In this document: piece after piece, positions 1-6,689 of the stretch | Layout of the letters: each line of letters begins with the position of its first letter | How positions within the stretch are numbered: position 1 is the first letter of the stretch | Source: a virus | Length of the DNA stretch: 33,074 nt | IMG/VR virus record: IMGVR_UViG_3300037189_001799 | Location: 1 to 33,074 of that record | Direction: 5' to 3' (one strand) | The notes under the pieces: generated by a model | What the model saw: the letters and a program-made list of their open reading frames with translations, nothing else | What the model was told of the DNA's origin: nothing | Databases searched by the model: none | Made by a program: the position numbers and the translations under genes

Positions 1-1
1 C

Positions 2-943
2 AGCGTCGATGAGATCGTGTTCGTACTGGCTCACGAGGTTGGCCACATCATGGGTCAGCATGCCTTGCGTCGTGGCTCTCGTACCCCCAAGCGTTGGAAC
101 ATTGCAGGCGATGCGTGGATCAATGACATGCTCAAGGATGCCGGCATCGGTGATCCTATTGCAGGGTGCGTGGACATGCCCGGCTCCAAGGACAGAACAA
201 CTGATGCTATCTACAACGACTTGCCTGATGATCCTGATGGTGACGGACCCGGCGGTACAGGCGACGACATTATCGAGCGAGGCTCACCACTCACCTCAGA
301 AGAGGCTGATCGCTTAGACGTTGAGACCCGTGTCGAGATAGCCCAAGCAGCGCAAGCGGCTAAGGCTCAGGGTAAGTTGCCCGGTGCACTGGCTAAGATC
401 ATCGCTGACTTGATCGATCCCGGCACACCATGGTACGACGTACTCGAGCGTTACATGACAAGCTATGTTCGTGGAGACTATTCGTGGGCTCGCCCCAATC
501 GTAGGTTCAAGGACTACTTGCCTAGCGTAGGCCGTGTCCAAGAGATGGGCGAGGTCGTCATCCAAGTCGATGTGTCCGGCTCTATTACACAGCAAGAGTT
601 GTCGTACTACCAAGGTCACTTGGCTCGTATTCTGGAGCAGTGCAACCCCGAGCGTGTACACTTACTGTATGTAGATACAGGTGTTCGCTTGCACAAAGTG
701 TTTGAACGTGGCGACGAATTTCAGTTAGAGTTCTACTCAGGCGGTGGCACGGACATGGAATATGGCTTTGAGTTCCTTGCCAAGGAAGGTATTGAGCCTG
801 AGGTATTCGTCTGTTTGACAGATGGTTACACCAGTTTCAGCGAGAGTAACAGCCCTGCCTACCCTGTCGTATGGTGTATTTCTAGTGATGTGGAAGCGCC
901 TTACGGCGACACCATCCACTTTACTATGGAAGAAACTGTATGA
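2..943 (+). CDS. VWA-like metallopeptidase protein (DUF2201-type), 5' truncated
   Basis: The reading frame is open from base 2, so the gene starts outside the window; the GTG at 17 is an internal valine codon. An HEVGH zinc-binding motif (bases 32-46) is followed by an R...WN.A.D..IN pattern typical of the N-terminal metallopeptidase-like part of DUF2201 proteins. The C-terminal half is a von Willebrand A-like domain: DVSGS (bases 569-583, MIDAS D-x-S-x-S), a GGGTD segment and a TDG aspartate (821-823). Family members usually work with a MoxR-type AAA+ ATPase encoded next door, which would lie just upstream and is not visible. The role in the phage is unknown; a chaperone or complex-remodelling function is an inference. 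The stop overlaps the next start (ATGA). Confidence 0.8.
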   Translation, partial: SVDEIVFVLAHEVGHIMGQHALRRGSRTPKRWNIAGDAWINDMLKDAGIGDPIAGCVDMPGSKDRTTDAIYNDLPDDPDGDGPGGTGDDIIERGSPLTSEEADRLDVETRVEIAQAAQAAKAQGKLPGALAKIIADLIDPGTPWYDVLERYMTSYVRGDYSWARPNRRFKDYLPSVGRVQEMGEVVIQVDVSGSITQQELSYYQGHLARILEQCNPERVHLLYVDTGVRLHKVFERGDEFQLEFYSGGGTDMEYGFEFLAKEGIEPEVFVCLTDGYTSFSESNSPAYPVVWCISSDVEAPYGDTIHFTMEETV

Positions 944-1089
944 ATGAAGACCTCAAAGGCTTAATCGATAGCTACAACTATCTATTGCAACGATGCAGTG
1001 AGGCGCTAGCGCCGGGCATGCAACAAGAGCAACGAACCCAACTAAAAGAAGCGGTAGATACCTTTCTCGAGGCATCACAAACCGACTAA
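940..1089 (+). CDS. small hypothetical protein, 49 aa
   Basis: This short ORF starts on an ATG that shares ATGA with the stop of the VWA gene, the usual sign of translational coupling. It encodes 49 residues (begins MNEDLKGLIDSYNYLL, ends EASQTD), probably two amphipathic helices. It finishes five bases before a clear terminator hairpin, so it is the last gene of the upstream transcription unit. No family is recognised. Coupling and the terminator position support it being real. Confidence 0.6.
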   Translation: MNEDLKGLIDSYNYLLQRCSEALAPGMQQEQRTQLKEAVDTFLEASQTD

Positions 1090-1094
1090 ACCCT

Positions 1095-1118
1095 ACCCGC
1101 TTCGGCGGGTTTCTTACT
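1095..1118 (+). terminator. Rho-independent terminator
   Basis: A six-base-pair stem ACCCGC/GCGGGT closes on a TTCG tetraloop (1095-1110) and is followed by a T-rich tract (TTCTTACTT). It lies directly after the 49-residue ORF and before the next ribosome binding site, separating the VWA unit from the downstream early genes. Confidence 0.8.
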
Positions 1119-1139
1119 TAATCAATCAAAGGAAATACA

Positions 1140-1808
1140 ATGGCTACCGTATACATCACACAACAACTCTCAAGTGAAGTCTCTAGCGTTATCAAGCGCA
1201 TGCGAGAGGCTGAGATCATCACCAACAACGCCGAGGTTGGCAAGCCCATCGAGTTAGACACATCAGGGTTTCTGACCAAGGCCATGTGGGGCAGTCACTT
1301 GCATCTAAAGGATCAGATGCCTGAGGAATGGTTGGGCGTAAACACAAGCCCGATTCTAAACATTCATATGCCCATTGACGATGCTGGCAATAAAGTCGTC
1401 CACGGCATCAGCTTTAAAAATCAGAATGTGACCAATCGCCCCAACAATGATCGTTGGAGTGAGCCTAAGATTTCTTGCAAGAAGGCTTACCTTGAAGCCA
1501 ATGTAGACATGGCAGGGGTGCAGAATGTCTTGAACTACCTTGAGCGCATCGAACTCAACGCAGAGATCAAGGCTCGTTGGGCTAAAGTCGAGGGTGATAT
1601 CATGGCGTTCCTTGGCAAGTGCAAGTCACTCAATGAGGCACTCAAGCTATGGCCGGGCGTGAAGATGTACATCCCACGGGAATACATCGAGCGTGTGGAG
1701 CGTAAGGTCGAGCGCAAGGTTCGTGAGAAAGAAATCCTTGACGACACCCCAGTGGACACCTTAACCGCAGCAGCTATCGCTGCAAGACTATCAGGGATCA
1801 CAGCATGA
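1140..1808 (+). CDS. hypothetical phage protein, possibly Nmad5-like
   Basis: The start at 1140 is preceded by AAAGGAAATACA, a good ribosome binding site. The 222-residue protein has an N-terminal helix, a beta-rich middle (about 60-115), and a helix-rich C-terminal part with a SLNEALKLWPGVKMYIP segment (163-179). That L..LWP.V...P signature reminds me of the phage family Nmad5 (putative nucleotide-modification-associated domain 5), but I am recalling the pattern, not matching a profile. A highly charged helix with a repeated RVERKVERKV follows (185-200). No catalytic motif is evident. The gene is followed, with an ATGA overlap, by a small ORF. Confidence 0.5.
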   Translation: MATVYITQQLSSEVSSVIKRMREAEIITNNAEVGKPIELDTSGFLTKAMWGSHLHLKDQMPEEWLGVNTSPILNIHMPIDDAGNKVVHGISFKNQNVTNRPNNDRWSEPKISCKKAYLEANVDMAGVQNVLNYLERIELNAEIKARWAKVEGDIMAFLGKCKSLNEALKLWPGVKMYIPREYIERVERKVERKVREKEILDDTPVDTLTAAAIAARLSGITA

Positions 1809-1984
1809 CATTTACCAGTATGTTTGAGTTACGTCACAAGGCGCGAGCCTTGTACAACAACGACATGGTTCCCGAGCACATCAATCGGCACAACCAACGC
1901 CAATGGGTACGCGCAGTAATACGTCTCGGAGACAAATGGTTAATTGCCAAACAAGTAAAGCGGATAGAAAATCCAACTACTTAA
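1805..1984 (+). CDS. small conserved phage protein, 59 aa
   Basis: The ATG overlaps the upstream stop codon (ATGA), so it is probably translationally coupled. The 59-residue basic product has an HINRHNQRQWVRAVIRLGDKW segment (split around residues 26-45) that resembles short phage proteins of unknown function I have seen in replication or early regions. No catalytic motif or membrane segment is present. The stop codon is immediately followed by a repeated AGGGTTCAYCCCTAT element. Confidence 0.6.
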   Translation: MTFTSMFELRHKARALYNNDMVPEHINRHNQRQWVRAVIRLGDKWLIAKQVKRIENPTT

Positions 1985-2003
1985 GGGTTCATCCCTATAT
2001 ACA
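1984..2003. repeat. 20-bp intergenic repeat, copy 1
   Basis: This 20-base element matches 9041-9060 at 18 of 20 positions (differences at positions 9 and 16). Its core is a small inverted repeat, AGGG-TTCAT-CCCT, followed by an AT-rich stretch. Both copies begin on the last bases of a stop codon and lie 50-60 bases ahead of the next start. It could be an operator, a promoter element or an RNA signal; the sequence does not decide. Confidence 0.6.
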
Positions 2004-2006
2004 CAC

Positions 2007-2030
2007 GTGGGGCTCGCCCCCACAATTCTC
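2007..2030 (+). terminator. hairpin, possible weak terminator
   Basis: GTGGGG (2007-2012) pairs with CCCCAC (2018-2023) around a five-base loop, followed by AATTCTCTTT, a poor T-tract. It sits between the 59-residue ORF and the winged-helix gene, directly after repeat copy 1. It may terminate weakly or structure the leader of the next gene. Confidence 0.35.
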
Positions 2031-2060
2031 TTTCACCACTCATTCATTCATGGAGTATTT

Positions 2061-2582
2061 ATGCCCGACTTAAAATCAGCCCTTTCCGCAGTAGCAAATC
2101 AAATCTCTTTCGACGACGTAGAAGAAGTCGATACAACCCCTAAGTACCCAAGCTTCTCTGAGCAACTCTTTTATTGGTTCGTGGCTAACCCTGCGTCCAC
2201 AGTACAAGAAGCCAAGGCCGCGCTTAACTTAGATAACGATGGCCCAGTCTCAGGTCGCGTCTTTCAGATGTGGTCAAAGGGCTTGCTCTCTCGGTCCGAA
2301 GGATCAGGCTCGTACCGTTACACACCAACTCAAACTGTGTATCCCACGTTTACCATTGAGAAACGCCGGGAGATGATGAAGAAGGCCATTGAAGCACGCA
2401 AGTCTAAGCCTAAGAAAATCAAGGTCAAGAAGGTCGCTAAGGTAGTGAATGTCGTATCTCTACCGCCTAAAGCCGCACCGAGCCTGAACGCTCATCCCAA
2501 TGCAGAGCAGATCGTCAACAGTATGTCTGTTGGCTTAGCTAAAGCGGTGTACTTGGAACTCAAGAAAGTATTTGAAGCATGA
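2061..2582 (+). CDS. winged-helix-like DNA-binding protein
   Basis: The ATG at 2061 has a GGAG five bases upstream, so I prefer it to starts further upstream. The 173-residue protein has an acidic N-terminus, then a winged-helix-like domain (about 30-92; FYWFVANPASTVQEAKAAL ... GRVFQMWSKGLLSRS ... YRYTPT). A very lysine-rich linker follows (about 112-132), then a C-terminal helix. This layout is that of a small phage DNA-binding regulator or replication accessory factor; target and role are unknown. It is followed by an ATGA-overlapping ORF. Confidence 0.6.
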   Translation: MPDLKSALSAVANQISFDDVEEVDTTPKYPSFSEQLFYWFVANPASTVQEAKAALNLDNDGPVSGRVFQMWSKGLLSRSEGSGSYRYTPTQTVYPTFTIEKRREMMKKAIEARKSKPKKIKVKKVAKVVNVVSLPPKAAPSLNAHPNAEQIVNSMSVGLAKAVYLELKKVFEA

Positions 2583-2746
2583 ACGATGAAACCAATATCA
2601 TCGACCGCCTAACCCGCATCGAGACACGCTTAGCCAAGTTCATGGAAGCGTTTGGCCTCAATCCTTACACAGGCAAGATCGACCATACAAGAGAAAAGCA
2701 ATTTAACTTACCCAAACCAAAGGAGAAACAAGATGAGCGCAAATGA
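2579..2746 (+). CDS. small hypothetical protein, 55 aa
   Basis: It starts on the ATG overlapping the preceding stop (ATGA) and encodes 55 residues. The N-terminal half (IIDRLTRIETRLAKFMEAFG) is a short coiled-coil candidate; the C-terminal half is charged and probably unstructured. Its end overlaps the DUF3310 gene by 14 bases, and that gene's AAGGAG ribosome binding site lies inside this ORF. No family recognised. Confidence 0.55.
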   Translation: MNDETNIIDRLTRIETRLAKFMEAFGLNPYTGKIDHTREKQFNLPKPKEKQDERK

Positions 2747-2951
2747 TATGCAGGTTGGCGGTGAGCACTACCAATCAAAATCCATACAGCCATGGGATGC
2801 CATGCAAGCTTGGATGACACCTGACCAGTTCAAAGGCTTCTTGTGGGGCAATGTCATCAAGTACATTGCACGTTGGCAAGACAAAGGCGGTGTGGAAGAC
2901 CTACGCAAAGCCCGTCACTACATGGACAAGCTGATTGAGGTGCAAGTATGA
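2733..2951 (+). CDS. DUF3310 domain protein
   Basis: The ATG at 2733 is preceded by AAGGAG with good spacing, which decides the start. The 72-residue product carries the DUF3310 signature: GGEHYQSKSIQPWDAM near the N-terminus, then GNVIKYIARWQDKGGVEDLRKARHY split over residues 36-62. DUF3310 is widespread in phages and is also found in the T7 gp1.7 nucleotide kinase. This stand-alone version has no P-loop, so kinase activity should not be assumed. It is coupled by ATGA to the following gene in an early-gene operon. Confidence 0.85.
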   Translation: MSANDMQVGGEHYQSKSIQPWDAMQAWMTPDQFKGFLWGNVIKYIARWQDKGGVEDLRKARHYMDKLIEVQV

Positions 2952-3223
2952 GTAACATCATACAAGGTATGGCAAATACCCCATGGATTACCAACAACAA
3001 TGTGACAGCCAAGCTCGATGCCAACTACCCCTACACAACCGGGCATAACAACATGATTGTATTCAAAGGGCTTGTGGAAGTAGAGCGAGCCGCTAATGGA
3101 TTTGTTGTTCGTATCGGTACAAGGCAAGGCGATGTAGCCACAACATACGTGGCCAAGGATGTGTCGGAAGTTAACGGCATCATCACTGCTGAGATGGTCA
3201 AATTCAAACTGGAGGACAAATGA
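2948..3223 (+). CDS. hypothetical protein, 91 aa
   Basis: The start overlaps the DUF3310 stop (ATGA). The protein appears to be mostly beta: MIVFKGLVEVERAANGFVVRI and TTYVAKDVSEVNGIITAEMV stretches alternate hydrophobic and polar residues. No cysteine cluster, signal peptide or membrane segment is present, and I do not recognise the family. Its stop overlaps the next start by the same ATGA pattern, so it belongs to the same coupled operon. Confidence 0.6.
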   Translation: MSNIIQGMANTPWITNNNVTAKLDANYPYTTGHNNMIVFKGLVEVERAANGFVVRIGTRQGDVATTYVAKDVSEVNGIITAEMVKFKLEDK

Positions 3224-3426
3224 ACGACTTACTTTACTTTTTTATTGCACCAATGACCGTTGCAGTGCTTGTCCTGTTGTACAAGATGAAGGTGGCCGAG
3301 CGTGAATGGGTTAGCTTGACCAAAGAAGAGATTTACCACTTGTGGGATACCAACTCAGAAAAGTTTGGCGGCGTGGAAGAATTCGGTAGAGCGCTCGAGC
3401 ATGCCATACAGGAGAAGAATCCATGA
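3220..3426 (+). CDS. small single-pass membrane protein
   Basis: It encodes 68 residues. Residues about 4-22 (LLYFFIAPMTVAVLVLLY) form a transmembrane helix, followed by a cytoplasmic-looking tail with LTKEEIYHLWDTNSEKFGG and a final EFGRALEHAIQEKN helix. The tail pattern (LT.EEI..LW ... FARAIE..L.EKN) recurs in phage proteins that I know only as hypothetical. Both ends overlap neighbouring genes by ATGA. A membrane location is well supported; the role is unknown. Confidence 0.65.
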   Translation: MNDLLYFFIAPMTVAVLVLLYKMKVAEREWVSLTKEEIYHLWDTNSEKFGGVEEFGRALEHAIQEKNP

Positions 3427-3623
3427 CACTAATAGACAAAAGATGTTGGGAACGTGGATGCGCTTGTTACGATAGCCGGGTCGCTGATGAGACTGTAAAG
3501 GTTGTACAACGCAACGATGTACTGGAAGAAGTTGCTCAAGAGTTTGATGCCATGCGTATTGCGTTTGGTGATACAGCCGATAGCTTTGCTACGTATGTCA
3601 GGGACATGAAGATTGAAAAGTAA
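3423..3623 (+). CDS. hypothetical protein, 66 aa
   Basis: The start overlaps the preceding stop (ATGA). The 66-residue product has three N-terminal cysteines (KRCWERGCACYD) and a C-terminal helix-rich part, DVLEEVAQEFDAMRIAFGDT. The C-terminal pattern resembles short conserved phage proteins of unknown function. Three closely spaced cysteines could bind metal, but a fourth ligand is not obvious. It overlaps the following TTG-started gene. Confidence 0.55.
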   Translation: MTLIDKRCWERGCACYDSRVADETVKVVQRNDVLEEVAQEFDAMRIAFGDTADSFATYVRDMKIEK

Positions 3624-3888
3624 CCACAACATCATTCGAGACTTACTCAAACGACACCCCGATGGTTTGAAGTCAAGCGAGATAGCTAAGCTAACTGGCA
3701 TAGACAATCGTTCTGTCAACAAATCATTGGAGAGTGTCTTTGGTGTGTATGTCGATCGATGGGAAAAAGCAACCTACCGAAATACTCTAGCAGCCGTTTG
3801 GGTTGTCGTAGATGTGCCTGAGAACTGCCCGAAACCTAATAACACTGGAAGGAGATCGCGTGAACGGCTTTGTGAAAAGGCAGATTGA
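3613..3888 (+). CDS. winged-helix protein, TTG start
   Basis: No ATG or GTG is available in frame near the beginning; TTG at 3613 overlaps the preceding gene by 11 bases and gives a protein starting with the helix IIRDLLKRHPDG. A winged helix-turn-helix follows (residues about 17-45, LKSSEIAKLTGIDNRSVNKSL), then VYVDRWE and AVWVVVDVPENCPKP. This combination is common in small phage DNA-binding proteins. The C-terminal tail overlaps the next gene. A transcriptional or replication-accessory role is inference. Confidence 0.6.
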   Translation: MKSNHNIIRDLLKRHPDGLKSSEIAKLTGIDNRSVNKSLESVFGVYVDRWEKATYRNTLAAVWVVVDVPENCPKPNNTGRRSRERLCEKAD

Positions 3889-4039
3889 TATTGGTAGCAG
3901 ACAACCAATGCATCAGTTAAAACTTTGCAACAAATGCGAAGAGAAAAGACCGCCCGAAGGCGGCGTTCAAATGAACCCAAGTAGATGGTATTGCGCTTCA
4001 TGTTGGGCAAAGAAAGTAACCGTTAGGAACCTAAAATGA
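3860..4039 (+). CDS. zinc-ribbon protein, GTG start
   Basis: GTG at 3860 is preceded by GGAAGGAG with five-base spacing, which makes it the best start and gives 59 residues. Two CxxC knuckles, C23-x2-C26 and C45-x2-C48, are separated by 18 residues, the layout of a small treble-clef or zinc ribbon. The protein is otherwise basic. It overlaps the DNA polymerase start by four bases (ATGA), so it may be co-regulated with the polymerase; a nucleic-acid-binding role is likely but unproven. Confidence 0.65.
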   Translation: MNGFVKRQIDIGSRQPMHQLKLCNKCEEKRPPEGGVQMNPSRWYCASCWAKKVTVRNLK

Positions 4040-5940
4040 CACCTGTCTATATAGACTTTGAGACCTTTTGGTCTACTACTCACTCACTGACAAGGATGCC
4101 CCCGACAGAATACGTCATGCACCCTGATACAGAAATACAAGCGGTGGCTATCAAAGTAGCTAACTTCCCGACCGATGTGTACTTTGGCGAAGACAAAATA
4201 CGAAAGGCGTTGCATAGCCTTGACTGGCATGACAAGATTGCCATTGGACACAACATGTCCGGCTTTGATTCCATGATCCTTGCTTGGCGCTTTGGCATCA
4301 AGCCTAAGATGTGGGGTTGCACGCAAGCCATGGCCATGTCCAAATATAAGAAGACCTGTGGTGTATCACTGAAGAACCTGAGCAAAGAATTCAACATTGG
4401 CGCTAAGCTGAGCCTTGAGGCGACTAATACTAAGGGTAAACGCTTAGTTGACTTTACGCCTACTGAGCTTGAGTCCATGAAAGAGTACAACAAGGTCGAT
4501 ACTGACCTGTGTGCGAAGTTGTTCAAAGAACTAGCCAAGGGTATATCCAAGGCCGAGATGGTTCAGATCGATATGACTACACGAATGCTTGTGGAGCCTA
4601 AGTTCAATCTCGACTACAGATTAATCCGGGAGGCACAAGAGTCTGTTAAAGCCGAAAAGAGTCGCTCACTACGTGAGCTAGCCGAGCAGATCGGCATCGA
4701 CGATATCGTGGACGAAGTATCTATTGAAGAGCAAGTGCGTACCCAACTGGCTAGTTCGGCTAAGTTCTCCGAGTTGCTTACGAGCCTTGGCATCGATCCT
4801 CCGATGAAACAGTCGCCGACTAACCCTGCCAAGATGACACCTGCGTTGGCTAAGACCGACGAGGAGTTCATCAAGCTCCAAGAACACGCTAACCCAATCG
4901 TTGCTGCGGCTGCAAGGGCGCGCCTCGAAGTCAAGTCCACGCTGCTGGAGACACGCCTAGAAGCGTTCATTCGTGCGGCTGATGCCTGTGGTGGCAAGTT
5001 GCCCGTGCCTCTTAGATACTGCGGTGCTGACACAACTGGTCGTTGGTCCGGCGAGCAATACAACATGCAGAACCTACCGCGTATAGGTAAAAACCCTAAG
5101 CCATCTGACGCATTACGCATGAGCCTTCTTGCCCCCAAGGGTTACAAAGTTATCGTGGCTGATCTGTCAGGTATTGAACTAAGGGTAAACCACTACTTGT
5201 GGAAGGTTCCGTCGTCTATGGAGATGTATGCGGGCGATGCCGAAGCCGACTTGTACCGAGCGTTTGCTGCTGCAAGGTACGACATTGACCCAGAAGCGGT
5301 AACTAAAGATCAACGACAACTAGCCAAGGTCGCTCAGTTAGGTCTAGGCTTTGGGGCGGGTGCGCCCACGTTCAAGCGTGTAGCCAAACTCATGGGCGGC
5401 TTAGAGCTTACAGATGCCGAGTCGCTGAGCATCGTGACGGATTGGCGTGAGCAGTATTCAGACATTGTGGATGGGTGGAAGTCCTTTCAAAAGAGTCTGA
5501 TCGATCTGATGCAAGGCAATGAGACTGCCATTGATCCATGGGGTATGTGCGTTACCGAACACAAAGCGGTTCGCCTGCCATCAGGCCGACGCATTTACTA
5601 TCCGGAGTTGCGCAAGGAAGTAGACAACGGCAAGCACGAATGGTGGTATGGAGCAGGCCGGCACAAGGCTCGTATCTATGCCGGGAAAGGTGTAGAGAAT
5701 CTTGTCCAAGCCCTTGCCCGAGATGTGATTGCGGGTAACGCCCTTGAGTTTCGTAAGCGCACGCAAATGTCGCCAACACTCATGGTGCATGATGAGCTTG
5801 TTTATGTAGTGCCTGAAACTTATGCTGAGACGCTGCTCAAAGAGTTGCAAAACATTATGCGCACACCGCCTGCATGGTGGCCTGAGTTGGTCACATGGTC
5901 TGAAGGTGACATAGCTGATTGCTATGGAGAAGCTAAGTAG
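4036..5940 (+). CDS. family A DNA polymerase with 3'-5' exonuclease
   Basis: This 634-residue replicative polymerase has a proofreading domain and a polymerase domain but no 5'-3' exonuclease domain. Exo I is IDFET (D7, E9); Exo II is the GHNMSGFD segment (about 74-81); Exo III is YNKVD...L. In the polymerase domain, motif A is DLSGIELR (D376, E381), motif B is RQLAKVAQLGLGFG (K431), and motif C is HDE (H585-D586-E587). All catalytic carboxylates are present, so it should be active. Aligning motif B with the E. coli Pol I O-helix puts Leu435 at position 762 and Phe439 at position 766, instead of the Phe/Tyr and Tyr usual there. It overlaps the zinc-ribbon gene by ATGA. Confidence 0.95.
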   Translation: MTPVYIDFETFWSTTHSLTRMPPTEYVMHPDTEIQAVAIKVANFPTDVYFGEDKIRKALHSLDWHDKIAIGHNMSGFDSMILAWRFGIKPKMWGCTQAMAMSKYKKTCGVSLKNLSKEFNIGAKLSLEATNTKGKRLVDFTPTELESMKEYNKVDTDLCAKLFKELAKGISKAEMVQIDMTTRMLVEPKFNLDYRLIREAQESVKAEKSRSLRELAEQIGIDDIVDEVSIEEQVRTQLASSAKFSELLTSLGIDPPMKQSPTNPAKMTPALAKTDEEFIKLQEHANPIVAAAARARLEVKSTLLETRLEAFIRAADACGGKLPVPLRYCGADTTGRWSGEQYNMQNLPRIGKNPKPSDALRMSLLAPKGYKVIVADLSGIELRVNHYLWKVPSSMEMYAGDAEADLYRAFAAARYDIDPEAVTKDQRQLAKVAQLGLGFGAGAPTFKRVAKLMGGLELTDAESLSIVTDWREQYSDIVDGWKSFQKSLIDLMQGNETAIDPWGMCVTEHKAVRLPSGRRIYYPELRKEVDNGKHEWWYGAGRHKARIYAGKGVENLVQALARDVIAGNALEFRKRTQMSPTLMVHDELVYVVPETYAETLLKELQNIMRTPPAWWPELVTWSEGDIADCYGEAK

Positions 5941-5945
5941 AAACA

Positions 5946-5994
5946 CGGGGTTGACAAACCACATACACACCTATATATTGGTAGTTCGACCCCG
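5946..5994 (+). promoter_or_regulatory. sigma-70 promoter with flanking inverted repeat
   Basis: TTGACA (5951-5956) and TATATT (5974-5979) are separated by 17 bases, an almost perfect host sigma-70 promoter in the 62-base gap after the polymerase gene. It is framed by an inverted repeat, CGGGGTTGA at 5946-5954 against TCGACCCCG at 5986-5994 (eight of nine pairs). The arms cover the -35 box and the expected transcription start, as an operator would. It should drive the nuclease/SNF2 genes. Confidence 0.75.
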
Positions 5995-6002
5995 ACCGAA
6001 TC

Positions 6003-6689
6003 ATGAGTTGGGGCGTGAAGCATTGGAAACATATGATGCCTGCATGGACGTACAGCCAACTTGATTCATTCGAGAGCTGTCCAAAAAAGTTCTATCACTT
6101 AAAAGTGGTTCGGGACGTAGTAGAGCCGCCTACAGAACATACTGTATGGGGTACAAGAGTTCACACGGCCTTTGAAAACTTCATTCTCCATGGAGAACTG
6201 CTACCCGAAGGTATGGATCAGTGGCAACCTATTGCTGACAAGATTGCAAAGCTTGGTGGGAAGAAACACGCTGAACTTAAGTTTGCCATTGACAAGAACT
6301 TTCAACCTGCTGACTGGAAGGAAGCGTGGAGCAGAGGCATCGCTGACTTGGTTGTCATCAACGGCAAAAAGGCAGTCGTCATGGACTACAAGACCGGAAA
6401 GCGCAAGCCGTCTGAGCAACTTGATTTGTATGCCGCTTACGTATTCCACTACTATCCTGAGGTGCAAGAAGTTACAACCGTATTTGTGTGGCTTAAGGAA
6501 AAGAAATTAGATAAGAAAAAAGTCATGCGAAGCGAACTAGCCGATGTATGGCAAGGTTTACTGCCACGAGCAATGCGCTTAGAGCGAGCCTATGACAAAG
6601 ATGAATGGCCTGCACGATCATCCGGTCTGTGTAAGGCGTGGTGTCCTGTTATCACCTGCAGCTTCAACGGCAAGAGAGACAAGCTATGA
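6003..6689 (+). CDS. PD-(D/E)XK nuclease, RecB/Cas4-like, with FeS-type cysteines
   Basis: The nuclease core is readable in order: H54 in GTRVHTAFE, D115 in GIADL, D128-x-K130 in VMDYKTGK, and Q139...Y143 in the QLDLYAAY helix. This is the RecB/AddB/Cas4 branch of the PD-(D/E)XK superfamily, which cuts DNA with divalent metal. One N-terminal cysteine (C26, in SCPKKF) plus three at the C-terminus (C210-x3-C214-x4-C219) match the split 4Fe-4S cluster layout of AddB and Cas4. It is probably a phage exonuclease for replication or recombination. No ribosome binding site is obvious before 6003; ATG at 6033 is an alternative start. The stop is coupled to the VRR-NUC gene by ATGA. Confidence 0.85.
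   Translation: MSWGVKHWKHMMPAWTYSQLDSFESCPKKFYHLKVVRDVVEPPTEHTVWGTRVHTAFENFILHGELLPEGMDQWQPIADKIAKLGGKKHAELKFAIDKNFQPADWKEAWSRGIADLVVINGKKAVVMDYKTGKRKPSEQLDLYAAYVFHYYPEVQEVTTVFVWLKEKKLDKKKVMRSELADVWQGLLPRAMRLERAYDKDEWPARSSGLCKAWCPVITCSFNGKRDKL

Noticed and set aside
9-317. 102-residue ORF in another frame at the left edge
   Set aside because: It overlaps the VWA/HExxH frame, which has clear motifs; low-complexity shadow.
4080-5138. Minus-strand ORFs opposite the DNA polymerase gene (4080-4550, 4614-5138)
   Set aside because: They lie within a clearly functional polymerase frame, with no ribosome binding site and no recognisable protein features; antisense shadows.
5946-5994. CGGGGT/ACCCCG arms as a terminator after the polymerase gene
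   Set aside because: The arms are 37 bases apart and no T-run follows; the interval is dominated by a strong promoter, so an operator is more likely.
6003-6689. Call as a Cas4 CRISPR adaptation gene
   Set aside because: The motifs fit the shared RecB/AddB/Cas4 superfamily, but there are no cas1/cas2 genes or repeats nearby, so a generic phage nuclease is safer.
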